In this document: positions 27,362 through 36,780 of the stretch, one piece after another
How the letters are laid out: each line of letters opens with the position of its first letter
How positions within the stretch are numbered: the first letter of the stretch is position 1
NCBI RefSeq assembly: GCF_001426885.1
Contig: NZ_LMFP01000001.1
Span: 250,834-314,833, forward strand
DNA: 64,000 nt
From: Pelomonas sp. Root1444
Lineage (GTDB): Bacteria; Pseudomonadota; Gammaproteobacteria; Burkholderiales; Burkholderiaceae_C
Direction of reading: 5' to 3'
Notes under the pieces: generated by a model
Told to the model about the DNA's origin: nothing
Database searches by the model: none
The model's input: the letters and a program-made list of their open reading frames with translations, nothing else
Position numbers and translations under genes: made by a program

Positions 27362-29764
27362 TCAGCCCAGCCTGGCCATCGCGCTCTCGGCCGACAGCGT
27401 CGAGATGTCCGGCGGCTGCCAGGCGGCGGCCCAGGCGATGAACTGCTCCTGCGGCATGGGCTTGCAGATGAAGTAGCCCTGGCCCTCGTCGCAGCCCAGC
27501 CGGGCCAGCATGGCCCAGGCCTTGGCCGTCTCCAGGCCTTCGGCGACGACGCTGAGGCCCAGGTTGTGGGCCAGCTCGATGGTCGAGCGCACGATGCGCG
27601 CGTCGTCCAGGTCGCGCTCCATGGCCATGACGAAGCTCTTGTCGATCTTCAGCTCGTCCACCGGCAGCCGCTTCAGGTAGGCCAGCGACGAGTAGCCGGT
27701 GCCGAAGTCGTCGATGGACAGCTTCAGGCCCATCGCGTGCAGCTGCTCCAGCGTGGACAGCGCGCGCTCCGGGTCGTCCATGATCGCGCTCTCGGTGATC
27801 TCCAGGCACAGCGCGGCTGGCGGCACCTCGCGCGGCGCCAGCAGCGCCTCGATCTTGGCCGGCAGGTCCTGGTCCATCAGGTCGCGGGTCGAGAGGTTGA
27901 CCGACAGGCGCAGCGACAGGCCCGCGTCCAGCGCCTCGCGCGCGAACTTGGCCGCGCCCGACAGCACCCAGGCGCTGAGCATGCGGATGAAGCCGGTCTG
28001 CTCGGCGAACGGGATGAACTGCATCGGCGGCACCAGGCCGCGCCGCGGATGCTGCCAGCGCACCAGTGCCTCCGCGCCGATGACGCGGCCGCGCTGCAGG
28101 TCGACCTTGGGCTGCAGGAACAGGCGCAGCTCCTCCTTCTCGACGGCATGGCGCAGCTCGGTCAGCAGCGACAGCGACTCCTGGCTGCCGGCGTCCAGCT
28201 GCGCGTGATAGATGAGGCTGCCGCACTGGCGGGTCTTGGCCGCATACATGGCCAGCTCCGCGCGGCCGAGCAGCACGCCGACCTCGCGGCCGTGGTCGGG
28301 GAACAGCGCGATGCCGATGCCGGCGCCGAGGTCGATGGTCTCGTTGTCGATGTGCAGCGGGTTCTCGAAGTCCTTCAGGATGGCCAGCGCCGCCTCGCTG
28401 GCATCGCGCGCGTCGGTGTGCGCCAGCAGGATGGCGAACTCGTCGCCCGACAGCCGCGCCAGCACCGAGTGGGCCGGCGCGCACAGCCCCCGCAGCCGCT
28501 CGGCCACGCTCTGCAGCAGCCGGTCGCCGACGTCATGGCCCAGCACGTCGTTGACGTGCTTGAAGCGGTCCAGGTCCAGCATCAGCACGGCGCCGGGCGT
28601 GTCGCTGTTGACGAGGTGGTGGTGCAGGAACTCGGCGAAGCGGGCGCGGTTGGGCAGCAGCGTCAGTGGGTCGACGTAGGCGAGGTTGTTGACCAGCGCG
28701 TCGCGGCGGCGGATGCCCTCGCGCATGCTCTCCAGCGCCACGGCCAGCTTGTGCACCTCAGCCAGGCGCGAGGTCGACGGCACCGGCGTGTCGTAGTCGC
28801 CGCGCTCCAGCCGCCGCGCCGAGGCCGACAGCAGCGTGATGGGCCCGCTGATGCCGCGCGCCAGCAGCACGCTGACGAGGGCGAAGACCGCCACGCCCAG
28901 CAGCGTCAGGCCCAGCAGCACCAGCTGCAGCTGCTGGTAGGGCGCCAGCGCCGCGTCCAGCGAGCGCAGCAGCAGCACGCCCAGGCGCTGCTCGCCGTCC
29001 AGCAGCGGCACGAAGCGCGCGCCCATGCGTTCGCCGGCCAGCGCCAGCACGCCGCCGGCGGGCGCCGCGGTGCCCAGGCCGGCCTGCAGCGCGCCGGCGG
29101 CCTCCTTGTCGAGGTTGGCCACGATGCCGGACCAGGGTTGGCCCGGCGGCTGCATCAGCACGACGCTCTGCAGCTCCGACAGCGCCTTGAGGTCGTCCAG
29201 CACCTCGCGGTTCAGCGCGAAGCCCATCAGCACCCAGCCGACCGGCTGCGGCGTGCGCACCTGCACGGCCACGACCTGGTAGACCTGGTCGCCGAGCACG
29301 GCCAGCGCGGTGCCGTCCTGGCGGTTGACGAGCTGCTGCAGCGTCGCCCCGAACGAGGCCGCGCCGTCGCGCGTGGCGGCCACGAGGTGCAGCTGGTCGT
29401 CGAAGTAGGCGACGACCGAGGCGCCGATGCGCTCGCCCTGGTTGGACAGTGCGTCCTTGATGGTCTCGACGGTGCCCGCCTCGGCCAGTGACAGGCCGAT
29501 GGTGGTGCGAAAGCCGTAGTCCTTGGCCAGCAGTTCGGCCGCATCGTGCAGCTTGCCGGCGCGCTGGTCGAGCAGGCGGCGCAGCACACGCTCGCCGGTG
29601 CGCAGCTCGGCGGCCAGCGAGTCCTGCGCGTTGTGGGTGATGCTGGCGTGGATGGCGCCGAAGCTGACCAGCTGCACGACCAGCAGCAGCGCCAGGAACA
29701 GGCCGACGATGCGGCCTTCCAGGCGGCGCGGGTTCAGCCAGGCCGGCAGGCGCATCGCCGTCAC
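27362..29764 (-). CDS. Membrane GGDEF/EAL cyclic-di-GMP signalling protein
   Basis: The 800-residue protein has a first membrane helix (~residues 20-40), a large periplasmic dCACHE/GAPES-like sensor (~45-290), a second helix (~292-318), HAMP, GGDEF (~375-530) and EAL (~545-785). The GGDEF motif is LSGDEF, with the substrate block DLDRFKHVNDVLGHDVGD intact, so weak cyclase activity is possible. The EAL signature EALVRW, the NLSTRDL metal Asn, E in LEITESA, DDFGTGYSSLAYL and EGLET are intact, so phosphodiesterase activity is likely. A GTG start overlaps the cupredoxin-like gene's TGA by 4 nt, tying the two functionally. Confidence 0.9.
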   Translation of the reverse strand: MTAMRLPAWLNPRRLEGRIVGLFLALLLVVQLVSFGAIHASITHNAQDSLAAELRTGERVLRRLLDQRAGKLHDAAELLAKDYGFRTTIGLSLAEAGTVETIKDALSNQGERIGASVVAYFDDQLHLVAATRDGAASFGATLQQLVNRQDGTALAVLGDQVYQVVAVQVRTPQPVGWVLMGFALNREVLDDLKALSELQSVVLMQPPGQPWSGIVANLDKEAAGALQAGLGTAAPAGGVLALAGERMGARFVPLLDGEQRLGVLLLRSLDAALAPYQQLQLVLLGLTLLGVAVFALVSVLLARGISGPITLLSASARRLERGDYDTPVPSTSRLAEVHKLAVALESMREGIRRRDALVNNLAYVDPLTLLPNRARFAEFLHHHLVNSDTPGAVLMLDLDRFKHVNDVLGHDVGDRLLQSVAERLRGLCAPAHSVLARLSGDEFAILLAHTDARDASEAALAILKDFENPLHIDNETIDLGAGIGIALFPDHGREVGVLLGRAELAMYAAKTRQCGSLIYHAQLDAGSQESLSLLTELRHAVEKEELRLFLQPKVDLQRGRVIGAEALVRWQHPRRGLVPPMQFIPFAEQTGFIRMLSAWVLSGAAKFAREALDAGLSLRLSVNLSTRDLMDQDLPAKIEALLAPREVPPAALCLEITESAIMDDPERALSTLEQLHAMGLKLSIDDFGTGYSSLAYLKRLPVDELKIDKSFVMAMERDLDDARIVRSTIELAHNLGLSVVAEGLETAKAWAMLARLGCDEGQGYFICKPMPQEQFIAWAAAWQPPDISTLSAESAMARLG

Positions 29765-30336
29765 TCCAGCGTCAGCACGCTCGTGCCGCCCGCTGCATCG
29801 AGCTTGAGGGTTTGCAGCGTGGCCGACTTCTGGCCCGGCCGCCAGGCCTTGACGGCATGCTCGCCCGCGGGGAGGTCGAACGTGGCCTGGCCCTTGTCGT
29901 CGGTGCGAGCGAAGGTCGGCGTGTCGACGACGACGATGTGCGCGCTCATGCGGTCGTGGATGTTGCAGCCCAAGGCGGCGACGCCGGGCTTGTCGAAGAC
30001 GATGGGCTCCGTCGGCGTGCCGGTGTAGAGCTTGATGTCGATGACCTTGATCGGCGAGATCGAGTAGACGTGGTGCCGCACGGTGTCGAAGTTCGGGAAG
30101 CTCACCGCCGTGCCGGTCTGCACGATGAGCAACTGCGGCGTGAACTGGCGGTCACGCTGGCCCATCTCGGCCTTGGCCGTCGCCTTGCCGGTGCGCCCTT
30201 TCACCTCGATGGCGACGGCGGCCCCGGGCAAAGGCCGGCCGCCGGCATCGTTGAGCTGCACGGTGACCGGCACGGCCAGCGCCGCGACGGGGCTCAGCGC
30301 GATGGTCAGGACGGCGAGTGGGCGGAGGGGCGTCAT
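29761..30336 (-). CDS. Secreted cupredoxin-like protein (methylamine-utilisation type)
   Basis: The 191-residue product starts at MTPLRPLAVLTIALSPVAALA, a signal peptide; GTG/ATG at 30354 would add six residues. The single cupredoxin-type beta-sandwich shows VSFPNFDTVRHHVYSIS and LGCNIHDRMSAHIVV. These give the His...Cys-x-x-His-x-x-x-x-Met-like set of type 1 copper ligands, here C-N-I-H-D-R-M. It is coupled to the GGDEF/EAL gene, so a redox- or copper-linked periplasmic input to c-di-GMP signalling is plausible (inference). Confidence 0.75.
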   Translation of the reverse strand: MTPLRPLAVLTIALSPVAALAVPVTVQLNDAGGRPLPGAAVAIEVKGRTGKATAKAEMGQRDRQFTPQLLIVQTGTAVSFPNFDTVRHHVYSISPIKVIDIKLYTGTPTEPIVFDKPGVAALGCNIHDRMSAHIVVVDTPTFARTDDKGQATFDLPAGEHAVKAWRPGQKSATLQTLKLDAAGGTSVLTLE

Positions 30337-30375
30337 GGCGGCTGGGCGGGGCACCTGACGATAGCCGAACCCGCC

Positions 30376-31446
30376 TCAGCGGACCGTGAGGACTGCCCCG
30401 GTTTTGGCGCCTGCGGCTTCGGCCAGCATCAGCGCGAGGCGGCGCAGCGCGGCCCAGGGATCGCTGGGCCAGTCGGGGTGGCGCAGGCCCTTGACGAGCC
30501 CGTCGCACACCTGCGCGGCCTGCACGAGGACGCCGGCCTGGGTCGCGTCGAGACGCGGCGCGATGCGCTCGATCAACCGCTCCTTGGCGCCCCACACGCG
30601 CGCCTCGCGCAGCGCCAGCGGCAGCGGCTTGCCGGCGTCCAGCGCGCCGCGCACGCGGGCCAGGGCCCGGGCGTCCTCGGCCAGCGTCCAGTGCACCAGC
30701 ACGGCCGCCTCGCCCTCGGCCTCCAGGCCGTCGAGCATGCGCAGCAGGCGCGGCACGGCGCCCGACAGCACGGCCTCGCTGAGCTTGAAGACATCGAAGC
30801 GCGCCACGTCCAGCACGGCCGCCTCGATGTGGGCCAGCGTCAGCTCGCCCTTGGGGTGCAGCAGCGCGAGCTTTTGCAGCTCCTGGTGGGCGGCCAGCAG
30901 GTTGCCCTCGACGCGGTCGGCGAAGAAGGCCAGTGCGCGCTGGCCGTCCTCGCCCTCGGGCACGGACTGGCCCTGGGCCTTGAGCCGCTGCGCCAGCCAG
31001 GCCGGCAGCATGCGGCGCTCGACCGGCTCGACGCGGACGGACACGCCCTGGCCGTCCAGCGCCGTGAACCAGGCGCTGCTGAGCTGTGTCTTGTCCAGGC
31101 GCGGCAGTGTGACGAGGGTCAGCACGTCATCCGGCGCCGCCTGCGCATAGCGCTGCAGGGCCTCGGAGCCGTCCTTGCCGGGCTTGCCGTTCGGGATGCG
31201 GATCTCGATGAACTGGCGTTCGGCAAACAGGCTCATCGCCTGCGCGGCGGCCAGCACCGGCGCCCAGTCGAAATAGGCGCCGCTGACGATGAAGATCTGC
31301 CGCTCGCCAAAGCCCTGCACGCGCGCGGCGGCGCGGACCTGGTCGGCCGCCTCCTGCGCGAGCAGTGGCTCGTCGCCATGGACGGTGTAAATGCGTGCCA
31401 GGCCTTTGGCCAGGTGGGCGGCCAGGCCTTCAGCGCGAAGCTGCAT
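30376..31446 (-). CDS. holA: DNA polymerase III subunit delta
   Basis: The 356-residue clamp-loader subunit opens the beta sliding clamp. It has the HolA pattern: ARIYTVHGDEPLLAQEAAD at the start (YLVxGdEPLL), FDWAPVLAAAQAMSLFAERQFIEIRIPNG with the clamp-binding region, LVTLPRLDKTQ, and a C-terminal collar with LPLALREARVWGAKE. It lies 27 nt behind lptE in the leuS-lptE-holA order conserved across betaproteobacteria. Confidence 0.94.
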   Translation of the reverse strand: MQLRAEGLAAHLAKGLARIYTVHGDEPLLAQEAADQVRAAARVQGFGERQIFIVSGAYFDWAPVLAAAQAMSLFAERQFIEIRIPNGKPGKDGSEALQRYAQAAPDDVLTLVTLPRLDKTQLSSAWFTALDGQGVSVRVEPVERRMLPAWLAQRLKAQGQSVPEGEDGQRALAFFADRVEGNLLAAHQELQKLALLHPKGELTLAHIEAAVLDVARFDVFKLSEAVLSGAVPRLLRMLDGLEAEGEAAVLVHWTLAEDARALARVRGALDAGKPLPLALREARVWGAKERLIERIAPRLDATQAGVLVQAAQVCDGLVKGLRHPDWPSDPWAALRRLALMLAEAAGAKTGAVLTVR

Positions 31447-31473
31447 GGTGCGTCGGAAAGCGGCTGATGGGTC

Positions 31474-31959
31474 TCATGTCGGCAGCTTCACCGCCGCCAG
31501 CCGGCGCATGACCTGCGCGATCGCGTCGGAGTGCATCGCGCCATACAGATTGGCCGCTTCCTGCTCCTTCGGCAGCGCATCCTTCTCGGTGTAGTTCATG
31601 TCGCGAGCCAGGCGCAGCTCGACCTTGGGCACCAGCAGCTCGCCGGACGCCGTGCGGATCAGGTAGTCGAACTGCAGGCGCAGCTGGAATTCGCGCACCT
31701 GGCCCACGCTGGTGGAGGCGACCACGGTGCGGTCGCGGAACTCGTGCAGCACCTCCAGCACGACCTCGGCACGCGCCGGGTCGTCGACCAGCTGCACCGG
31801 CGTGCGCTTGATCTGGCGCCTCAGGCCGGCGGCCAGCGGCGAGTTCGGTTCGAAGCCGGTCAGCGCCAGCGTCTTGAACGGCAGCTCGGGTTCGCGGCGC
31901 AGCTCGAAGCCGCAGCCCGCGAGGGCTGCAAGGCCCAACAGAGCGAAGCGGCGGTCCAT
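31474..31959 (-). CDS. lptE: LPS-assembly lipoprotein LptE
   Basis: The 161-residue product starts at MDRRFALLGLAALAGC, chosen because it gives a signal peptide and lipobox LAGC; a longer frame reaches 32037 but runs through a palindromic repeat. The mature protein begins GFELRREPELPFKTLALTG, the standard LptE start (GFxLR). It plugs the LptD barrel in the outer membrane. leuS lies upstream, separated by ~80 nt of repeat. Confidence 0.9.
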   Translation of the reverse strand: MDRRFALLGLAALAGCGFELRREPELPFKTLALTGFEPNSPLAAGLRRQIKRTPVQLVDDPARAEVVLEVLHEFRDRTVVASTSVGQVREFQLRLQFDYLIRTASGELLVPKVELRLARDMNYTEKDALPKEQEAANLYGAMHSDAIAQVMRRLAAVKLPT

Positions 31960-32041
31960 CCAGCCGGCGCTGGGCCGCCCCGAGGCGGCTGGCGCCCCCT
32001 CGGGGTGCAGCGAGCGTGAGCGAGCGTGGGGGCGCATGCTG
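31960..32041. repeat. Palindromic repeat between leuS and lptE
   Basis: GGCCGCCCCGAGGCGGC and GCGCCCCCTCGGGGTGC form hairpins and are followed by GCGAGCGTGAGCGAGCGTGG. It resembles the extragenic palindromes common in Roseateles-like genomes but is a different type from R1-R4. It starts within a few bases of the leuS stop (leftward). Confidence 0.55.
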
Positions 32042-34672
32042 TTAGACGACGATGTTGACGAGGCGGCCGGGGACGATGACGACCTTCTTGGGCGCCTTGC
32101 CTTCGGAGAACTTCGCGAACTCCTCGGTGGCCAGCGCTGCCGCTTCGATGGCCGCCTTGTCGGCCGAGGCCGGCACCTTCACCGCGCCGCGCAGCTTGCC
32201 ATTGACCTGCAGCATCAGCTCGATCTCGTCCTGCACCAGCGCGGCCTCGTCCACCGTGGGCCAGGGCGCGTCGAGCAGGTCGCCCAGCTCGGCGGCGAAG
32301 CCGAGGTCTTGCCAGAGCTGGTGGGCGATGTGCGGCGTGGCGGGGTAGAGCACGCGCAGCAGCACCGAGAAGCCGTCGCGGATGGCCGCGGCCTGGCCTT
32401 CCGCCTTGAAGCCTTCCAGCGCATTGAGCAGCTTCATCGCGCCGGAGACGACGGTGTTGTACTGCATGCGCTCGTAGTCGTAGCTGACCTGCTTGAGCAC
32501 GTGATGCACCTCGCGGCGCAGCGCCTTGCCGTCGCCGTTCAGCGCGGCGTAGTCGCTGCCGCCGGCCTTGATCGCGTCGGCGTTGCGCGTACCGAAGTTC
32601 CACACGCGCTTCAGGAAGCGGTGCGCGCCTTCGACGGCGGCGTCGTTCCACTCCAGCGTCTGCTCGGGCGGCGATGCGAACATGACGAACAGGCGGGCCG
32701 TGTCGGCGCCGTACTGGTCGATCAAGGCTTGCGGGTCCACGCCGTTGTTCTTGGACTTGGACATGGTCGTCATCTCGTACTCAAGCGGCGTGCCGTCCTT
32801 CTTCAGCTTCGCGCCTGCGATGCCGCCCTTGTCGTCGTGGATGACGTCGATCTCGTGGTCCCAGTAGTAGTCCTTGCCGCCGCCCTCGGGCTTGTGGAAG
32901 AAGGCGCCCTTGAGCACCATGCCCTGCGTCAGCAGCTTCTCGAACGGCTCGCTGATGGTGACGAGGCCGAGGTCGCGCATCGCCTTGGTCCAGAAGCGCG
33001 CGTACAGCAGGTGCAGGATGGCGTGCTCGATGCCGCCGATGTACTGGTTCATCGGCATCCAGTACTTCGTGCCGTCCGCGACCATCGCCTGGTCGTTGCT
33101 CGGGTCGCAGTAGCGCATGAAGTACCAGGACGAGTCCACGAAGGTGTCCATCGTGTCCGTCTCGCGGCGCGCCGGCTTGCCGCATTTCGGGCAACCGACG
33201 TTGAGGAAGCCGGCATGCTTGTTCAGCGGGTTGCCGCTGCCGTCGGGGATCAGATCCTCGGGCAGCACGACGGGCAGGTCCTTCTCGGGCACCGGCACGA
33301 CGCCGCAGTCGTCGCAATGGATGATGGGGATGGGCGTGCCCCAGTAGCGCTGGCGGCTGATGCCCCAGTCGCGCAGGCGCCAGGTGGTCTTCTTCTCGCC
33401 CAGGCCCTTCTCGGCGAGCAACTCGGCGATCTTCTCGACTGCCTGCTTGTGGTTCAGGCCATCCAGCACGCCGGAGTTCACGCAGACGCCGCGCGTCTTG
33501 TCGCCGTACCACTCGGCCCAGGCGTCGGTCGTGAAGGTCTCGCCGTCGACGGCCACGACCTGCTTGATCTCGATGCCGTACTTGTTAGCGAACGCGAAGT
33601 CGCGCTCGTCATGCGCCGGCACGCCCATGACGGCGCCGTCGCCGTAGCTCATCAGCACGTAGTTGCCGACCCAGACCTCGACCTGGGCGCCGGTGATCGG
33701 ATGCGTGACGAACAGGCCCGTGGGCACGCCCTTCTTGTCCTGCGTGGCCAGCTCGGCCTCGGTCGTGCCGCCGGCCTTGCATTCCTCGATGAAACGGGCG
33801 ACTTCGGGCTTGTCCTTGGCCGCGACCGTGGCCAGCGGATGCTCCGGCGCCACGGCGCAGAAGGTCACGCCCATGATGGTGTCGGCGCGGGTCGTGAACA
33901 CCCACAGCCGCCCGCCGCCGCCTTCGATGGAATGCGGGAATGCGAAGCGCACGCCCTGGCTCTTGCCGATCCAGTTCTCCTGCATCAGCCGCACGCGCTC
34001 GGGCCAGCCGGACAGGTAGTTCGGGTCTTCAGGATTCGCGACGGCCGACAGCAGCTCCTCGGCGTACTGCGTGATCTTCAGGTAGTAACCCGGGATCTCG
34101 CGCTTCTCGACCAGCGCGCCGGAGCGCCAGCCGCGGCCGTCGATGACCTGTTCATTGGCCAGCACGGTCTGGTCCACCGGGTCCCAGTTGACGACCTGGG
34201 TGCGGCGCTCGGCGATGCCCTTCTCCAGCATCTTCAGGAACAGCCACTGGTTCCACTTGTAGTAGCTGGGCTGGCAGGTCGCGACCTCGCGGCTCCAGTC
34301 GATGGCTAGGCCCATGGCCTGCATCTGGCCCTTCATGTGGGCGATGTTGGAGTAGGTCCACTGCGCGGGTGGGACCTTGCCCTTCATCGCGGCGTTCTCG
34401 GCCGGCAGGCCGAAGGCGTCCCAGCCCATGGGCATCAGGACGTTGTAGCCCTTCATGCGCAGCTGGCGGGCCAGCATGTCGTTGATCGTGTAGTTGCGCA
34501 CATGGCCCATGTGCAGCTTGCCCGAGGGGTAGGGCAGCATGGAGCAGGCGTAGAAGTGTGGCCTGCTCGCGTCTTCGGTCACGCGGTAGGCGTCGCGCTC
34601 CGTCCAGTAGGCACGGGCGGCGGCTTCGATCTGGTTGGGGTTGTAGCTGGGCGCTTCGTTCTTGGCGTTCAT
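32042..34672 (-). CDS. leuS: Leucyl-tRNA synthetase
   Basis: The 876-residue class I synthetase charges tRNA-Leu. HIGH is present as [15 protein letters not shown] (~residue 55) and KMSKS as [12 protein letters not shown] (~residue 637). The CP1 editing domain lies between (~225-420, with [11 protein letters not shown] and [11 protein letters not shown]). The zinc/CP2 Cys set (HCDDCGV and [10 protein letters not shown]) is intact, followed by the anticodon-binding and C-terminal domains. Length is normal. First gene of the leftward leuS-lptE-holA unit. Confidence 0.97.
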   Translation of the reverse strand: MNAKNEAPSYNPNQIEAAARAYWTERDAYRVTEDASRPHFYACSMLPYPSGKLHMGHVRNYTINDMLARQLRMKGYNVLMPMGWDAFGLPAENAAMKGKVPPAQWTYSNIAHMKGQMQAMGLAIDWSREVATCQPSYYKWNQWLFLKMLEKGIAERRTQVVNWDPVDQTVLANEQVIDGRGWRSGALVEKREIPGYYLKITQYAEELLSAVANPEDPNYLSGWPERVRLMQENWIGKSQGVRFAFPHSIEGGGGRLWVFTTRADTIMGVTFCAVAPEHPLATVAAKDKPEVARFIEECKAGGTTEAELATQDKKGVPTGLFVTHPITGAQVEVWVGNYVLMSYGDGAVMGVPAHDERDFAFANKYGIEIKQVVAVDGETFTTDAWAEWYGDKTRGVCVNSGVLDGLNHKQAVEKIAELLAEKGLGEKKTTWRLRDWGISRQRYWGTPIPIIHCDDCGVVPVPEKDLPVVLPEDLIPDGSGNPLNKHAGFLNVGCPKCGKPARRETDTMDTFVDSSWYFMRYCDPSNDQAMVADGTKYWMPMNQYIGGIEHAILHLLYARFWTKAMRDLGLVTISEPFEKLLTQGMVLKGAFFHKPEGGGKDYYWDHEIDVIHDDKGGIAGAKLKKDGTPLEYEMTTMSKSKNNGVDPQALIDQYGADTARLFVMFASPPEQTLEWNDAAVEGAHRFLKRVWNFGTRNADAIKAGGSDYAALNGDGKALRREVHHVLKQVSYDYERMQYNTVVSGAMKLLNALEGFKAEGQAAAIRDGFSVLLRVLYPATPHIAHQLWQDLGFAAELGDLLDAPWPTVDEAALVQDEIELMLQVNGKLRGAVKVPASADKAAIEAAALATEEFAKFSEGKAPKKVVIVPGRLVNIVV

Positions 34673-34826
34673 GGGCCAAATTGTAGGTGGGGCCCTTCGA
34701 CGGCCAGGTTGCGGCCGGACCTCGACTGCCGCCGGGCCTGGACGAGCGACGGCCCCTAGCTTGAACTTTCACAACGGCATTCCAGCGCCTTTACTGATTG
34801 GACAACTCTGGCCAGGGAGCCCGTCC

Positions 34827-35756
34827 ATGCCTGCTGCGCGCCTTCATTCATTGGCTCCTCGGGGCCGCGCCCCATGCCGCTGGGCAATGGCCACCTTGCT
34901 GGCGTTGATGGCCCCGGTGATGGCGCACGCCGCGCCCACGGCGTCGGTGGGCTTCGGCCTCCAGGGCGAGTTCCCGCCCATGAGCTTCAGCGATCCGGTG
35001 TTCACCGAGCACAGCCGGCACGTCGACAACTCCCAGTTGTTCGCCGACATGTGGGGCGCCGCCGACCTGCGCGACGGCACGCTGCGGGCGAAGATGAGCA
35101 CCACGCCCGTGACGGTCTATCAGAGCAGCCCCATCGCCATCACGGGGGCGTCCATCACGGACGACCTCCACGTCATCGGCCCCGGCACGACTCCCGTGCC
35201 CATGACGATGACGCTGGACGTCGATGCCCTGCTGGCGATCAACCCGGCCCTGGGGCCCAACAGTCTCGAATCGCTGAACTTCCGCGCCACGATGTCGGCC
35301 CTCGGCGCGCCGGGGAAGGAAATGCGGGTGATACGGTCCAAGAGCCTGGACGAGAACGGCGCCGTCACGCAGGACGACATCATCTGCCAGTGGGATTGCG
35401 GCCTGCTCAACGAGCCGTTGACGCTGGCCGGTGTCGTCAATGGCAAGTTGATGGTGCAGGGCATGGTGGTGCCGAACACCAGCTTCACCTTTTGGGCCAC
35501 TGTCGAGTTGCAGACCTTCATCTACCCTGTCGGCCTCACGGCCGAGATCGATGCCAGCCACACCGCGCGCGTGTCCTACACGCTGCCGGACGGCTACACG
35601 CTGGGGTCGGCGTCCGGTGTCTTCTTGACCGCGCCCGTGCCGGAGCCGGCCACCGGCCTGATGGCACTCGCCGGTGGCGCGTTGCTCGCCGGCCTCCAGC
35701 GTCGTCGCGATAAACAGTTGGCTAGGGCTGCTGCGCCACGAACGCGATGCGATTGA
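34827..35756 (+). CDS. PEP-CTERM sorting-domain protein
   Basis: The 309-residue secreted protein has an N-terminal signal peptide (MATLLALMAPVMAHA within the first 36 residues) and a beta-rich central domain of unknown function. The C-terminal sorting tail (~residues 270-295) is VPEPATG, a Leu/Ala/Gly helix, then RRR. PEP-CTERM tails are processed by exosortase and occur in exopolysaccharide-producing Gram-negatives. AGGGAG lies before the ATG. Eighteen extra residues follow the basic end, and the gene overlaps the convergent exbD-like gene by 35 bp. Its plus-strand position breaks an otherwise minus-strand block. Confidence 0.8.
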   Translation: MPAARLHSLAPRGRAPCRWAMATLLALMAPVMAHAAPTASVGFGLQGEFPPMSFSDPVFTEHSRHVDNSQLFADMWGAADLRDGTLRAKMSTTPVTVYQSSPIAITGASITDDLHVIGPGTTPVPMTMTLDVDALLAINPALGPNSLESLNFRATMSALGAPGKEMRVIRSKSLDENGAVTQDDIICQWDCGLLNEPLTLAGVVNGKLMVQGMVVPNTSFTFWATVELQTFIYPVGLTAEIDASHTARVSYTLPDGYTLGSASGVFLTAPVPEPATGLMALAGGALLAGLQRRRDKQLARAAAPRTRCD

Positions 35757-36135
35757 GCCCGGCGGCCTGCACCCAGCCGATCAGCTCCGCCACCTGGCCG
35801 TAGGGCACGGTGCGGTCGGCGCGCAGCTGCACTTCGAGCTGCGCGTTGGCGCGGCCCAGTTCGGAGATGCGTTGCTGGAAGGCCTTGGCATCCAGCTCGT
35901 CGTCCCCCAGGTGCAGCTTGCCGTCCGGTGTGATGGCCACGGCGATAGAGCTGGGCGCATCGCTGGGCGTGGCGGCTTCGCTCTTGGGCAGATCCAGGCG
36001 CAGCGAGGCCGTCATCAAGGGCGCTGCGATCATGAAGATGACCAGCAGCACCATCATGACGTCGATCAGCGGCGTCATGTTGATGTCGCTCATGGGCCGC
36101 GACCCTTCGGGCTTCTCAAGGCGGCCGAACGCCAT
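35722..36135 (-). CDS. ExbD/TolR family protein
   Basis: The 137-residue protein has one N-terminal membrane helix whose start carries the essential Asp (SDINMTPLIDVMMVLLVIFMIAAP) and a periplasmic domain to the C-terminus (VQLRADRTVPYGQVAELIGWVQAAG). It pairs with the ExbB/TolQ-like protein encoded just upstream (1-nt overlap TGATG), and together they convert proton flow to mechanical work. No tonB, tolA or tolB is adjacent, so an Exb or Tol role cannot be decided from context. Confidence 0.88.
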   Translation of the reverse strand: MAFGRLEKPEGSRPMSDINMTPLIDVMMVLLVIFMIAAPLMTASLRLDLPKSEAATPSDAPSSIAVAITPDGKLHLGDDELDAKAFQQRISELGRANAQLEVQLRADRTVPYGQVAELIGWVQAAGLNRIAFVAQQP

Positions 36136-36779
36136 CAGTCGTGGTCCAGCAACTCGCGCAAGTCGTGCGCGAAACCTTCCAGATCGGCCTCGCAGGCCGC
36201 CACCATCTTGCCGAAGACGTTGTAGGCCAGCACGGCCGGGATGGCGACCGCAAGGCCCGCGGCCGTCATGATCAGCGCCTCGCCGACCGGCCCGGAGATC
36301 TTGTCGATGGTGATGTTGCCGGCCGCCGAGATGCTGGCCAACGCGTGGTAGATGCCCCAGACGGTGCCGAACAGGCCCACGAAGGGCGCGGTGGCGCCAA
36401 CGGACGCCAGCAGCACCTGGCCGAATTGCAGCTTGGCCAGCACCGCGTGCAGCGCGTCGCGCAGGCGGCGGGTCAAACGGGATTCACGCCGGCCGACAGC
36501 GTCCAGCGTGGCGCTGTTCGTCTCGGCCGTGGCGGCGTCCAGCAGCGGCAGCAGCAGGCTTTCGGTGTCAAAGCTTTGCAGCGCGCTGCGACCCTCGGCC
36601 ACGCCGGCTGCAGCCCAGAAGGCCGGGACCGCACGGGCGAGGCCGCGGCGCGCACGGCGCAGCAGCCAGGTCTTCCACAGGATCAGCGCCCAGGCGCTGA
36701 CCGACATCGCCAGCAGCAGCAGCGCGACCGCGCGGCCGACCAGGTCGCTCTGGGCCCAGAAGTCGGCGAAGCCGCCCAT
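36135..36779 (-). CDS. MotA/TolQ/ExbB proton channel family protein
   Basis: The 214-residue protein has three membrane helices: ~residues 10-32 (LVGRAVALLLLAMSVSAWALIL), ~115-140 (LASVGATAPFVGLFGTVWGIYHAL) and ~160-185 (EALIMTAAGLAVAIPAVLAYN). The second and third contain the channel-lining GLFGTVWGI and ALxxTAxGLxxAIPA blocks. It is the partner of the ExbD/TolR-like subunit. It lies between dapB and the exbD-like gene in a tight leftward operon, an arrangement widely conserved in betaproteobacteria. Confidence 0.9.
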   Translation of the reverse strand: MGGFADFWAQSDLVGRAVALLLLAMSVSAWALILWKTWLLRRARRGLARAVPAFWAAAGVAEGRSALQSFDTESLLLPLLDAATAETNSATLDAVGRRESRLTRRLRDALHAVLAKLQFGQVLLASVGATAPFVGLFGTVWGIYHALASISAAGNITIDKISGPVGEALIMTAAGLAVAIPAVLAYNVFGKMVAACEADLEGFAHDLRELLDHD

Positions 36780-36780
36780 A

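Noticed and set aside
27194-29491. 765-codon plus-strand frame
   Set aside because: It is antisense to the GGDEF/EAL gene, whose motifs are complete; the composition is shadow-like.
31712-34309. 865-codon plus-strand frame
   Set aside because: It is antisense to leuS, which has HIGH, KMSKS and zinc motifs intact.
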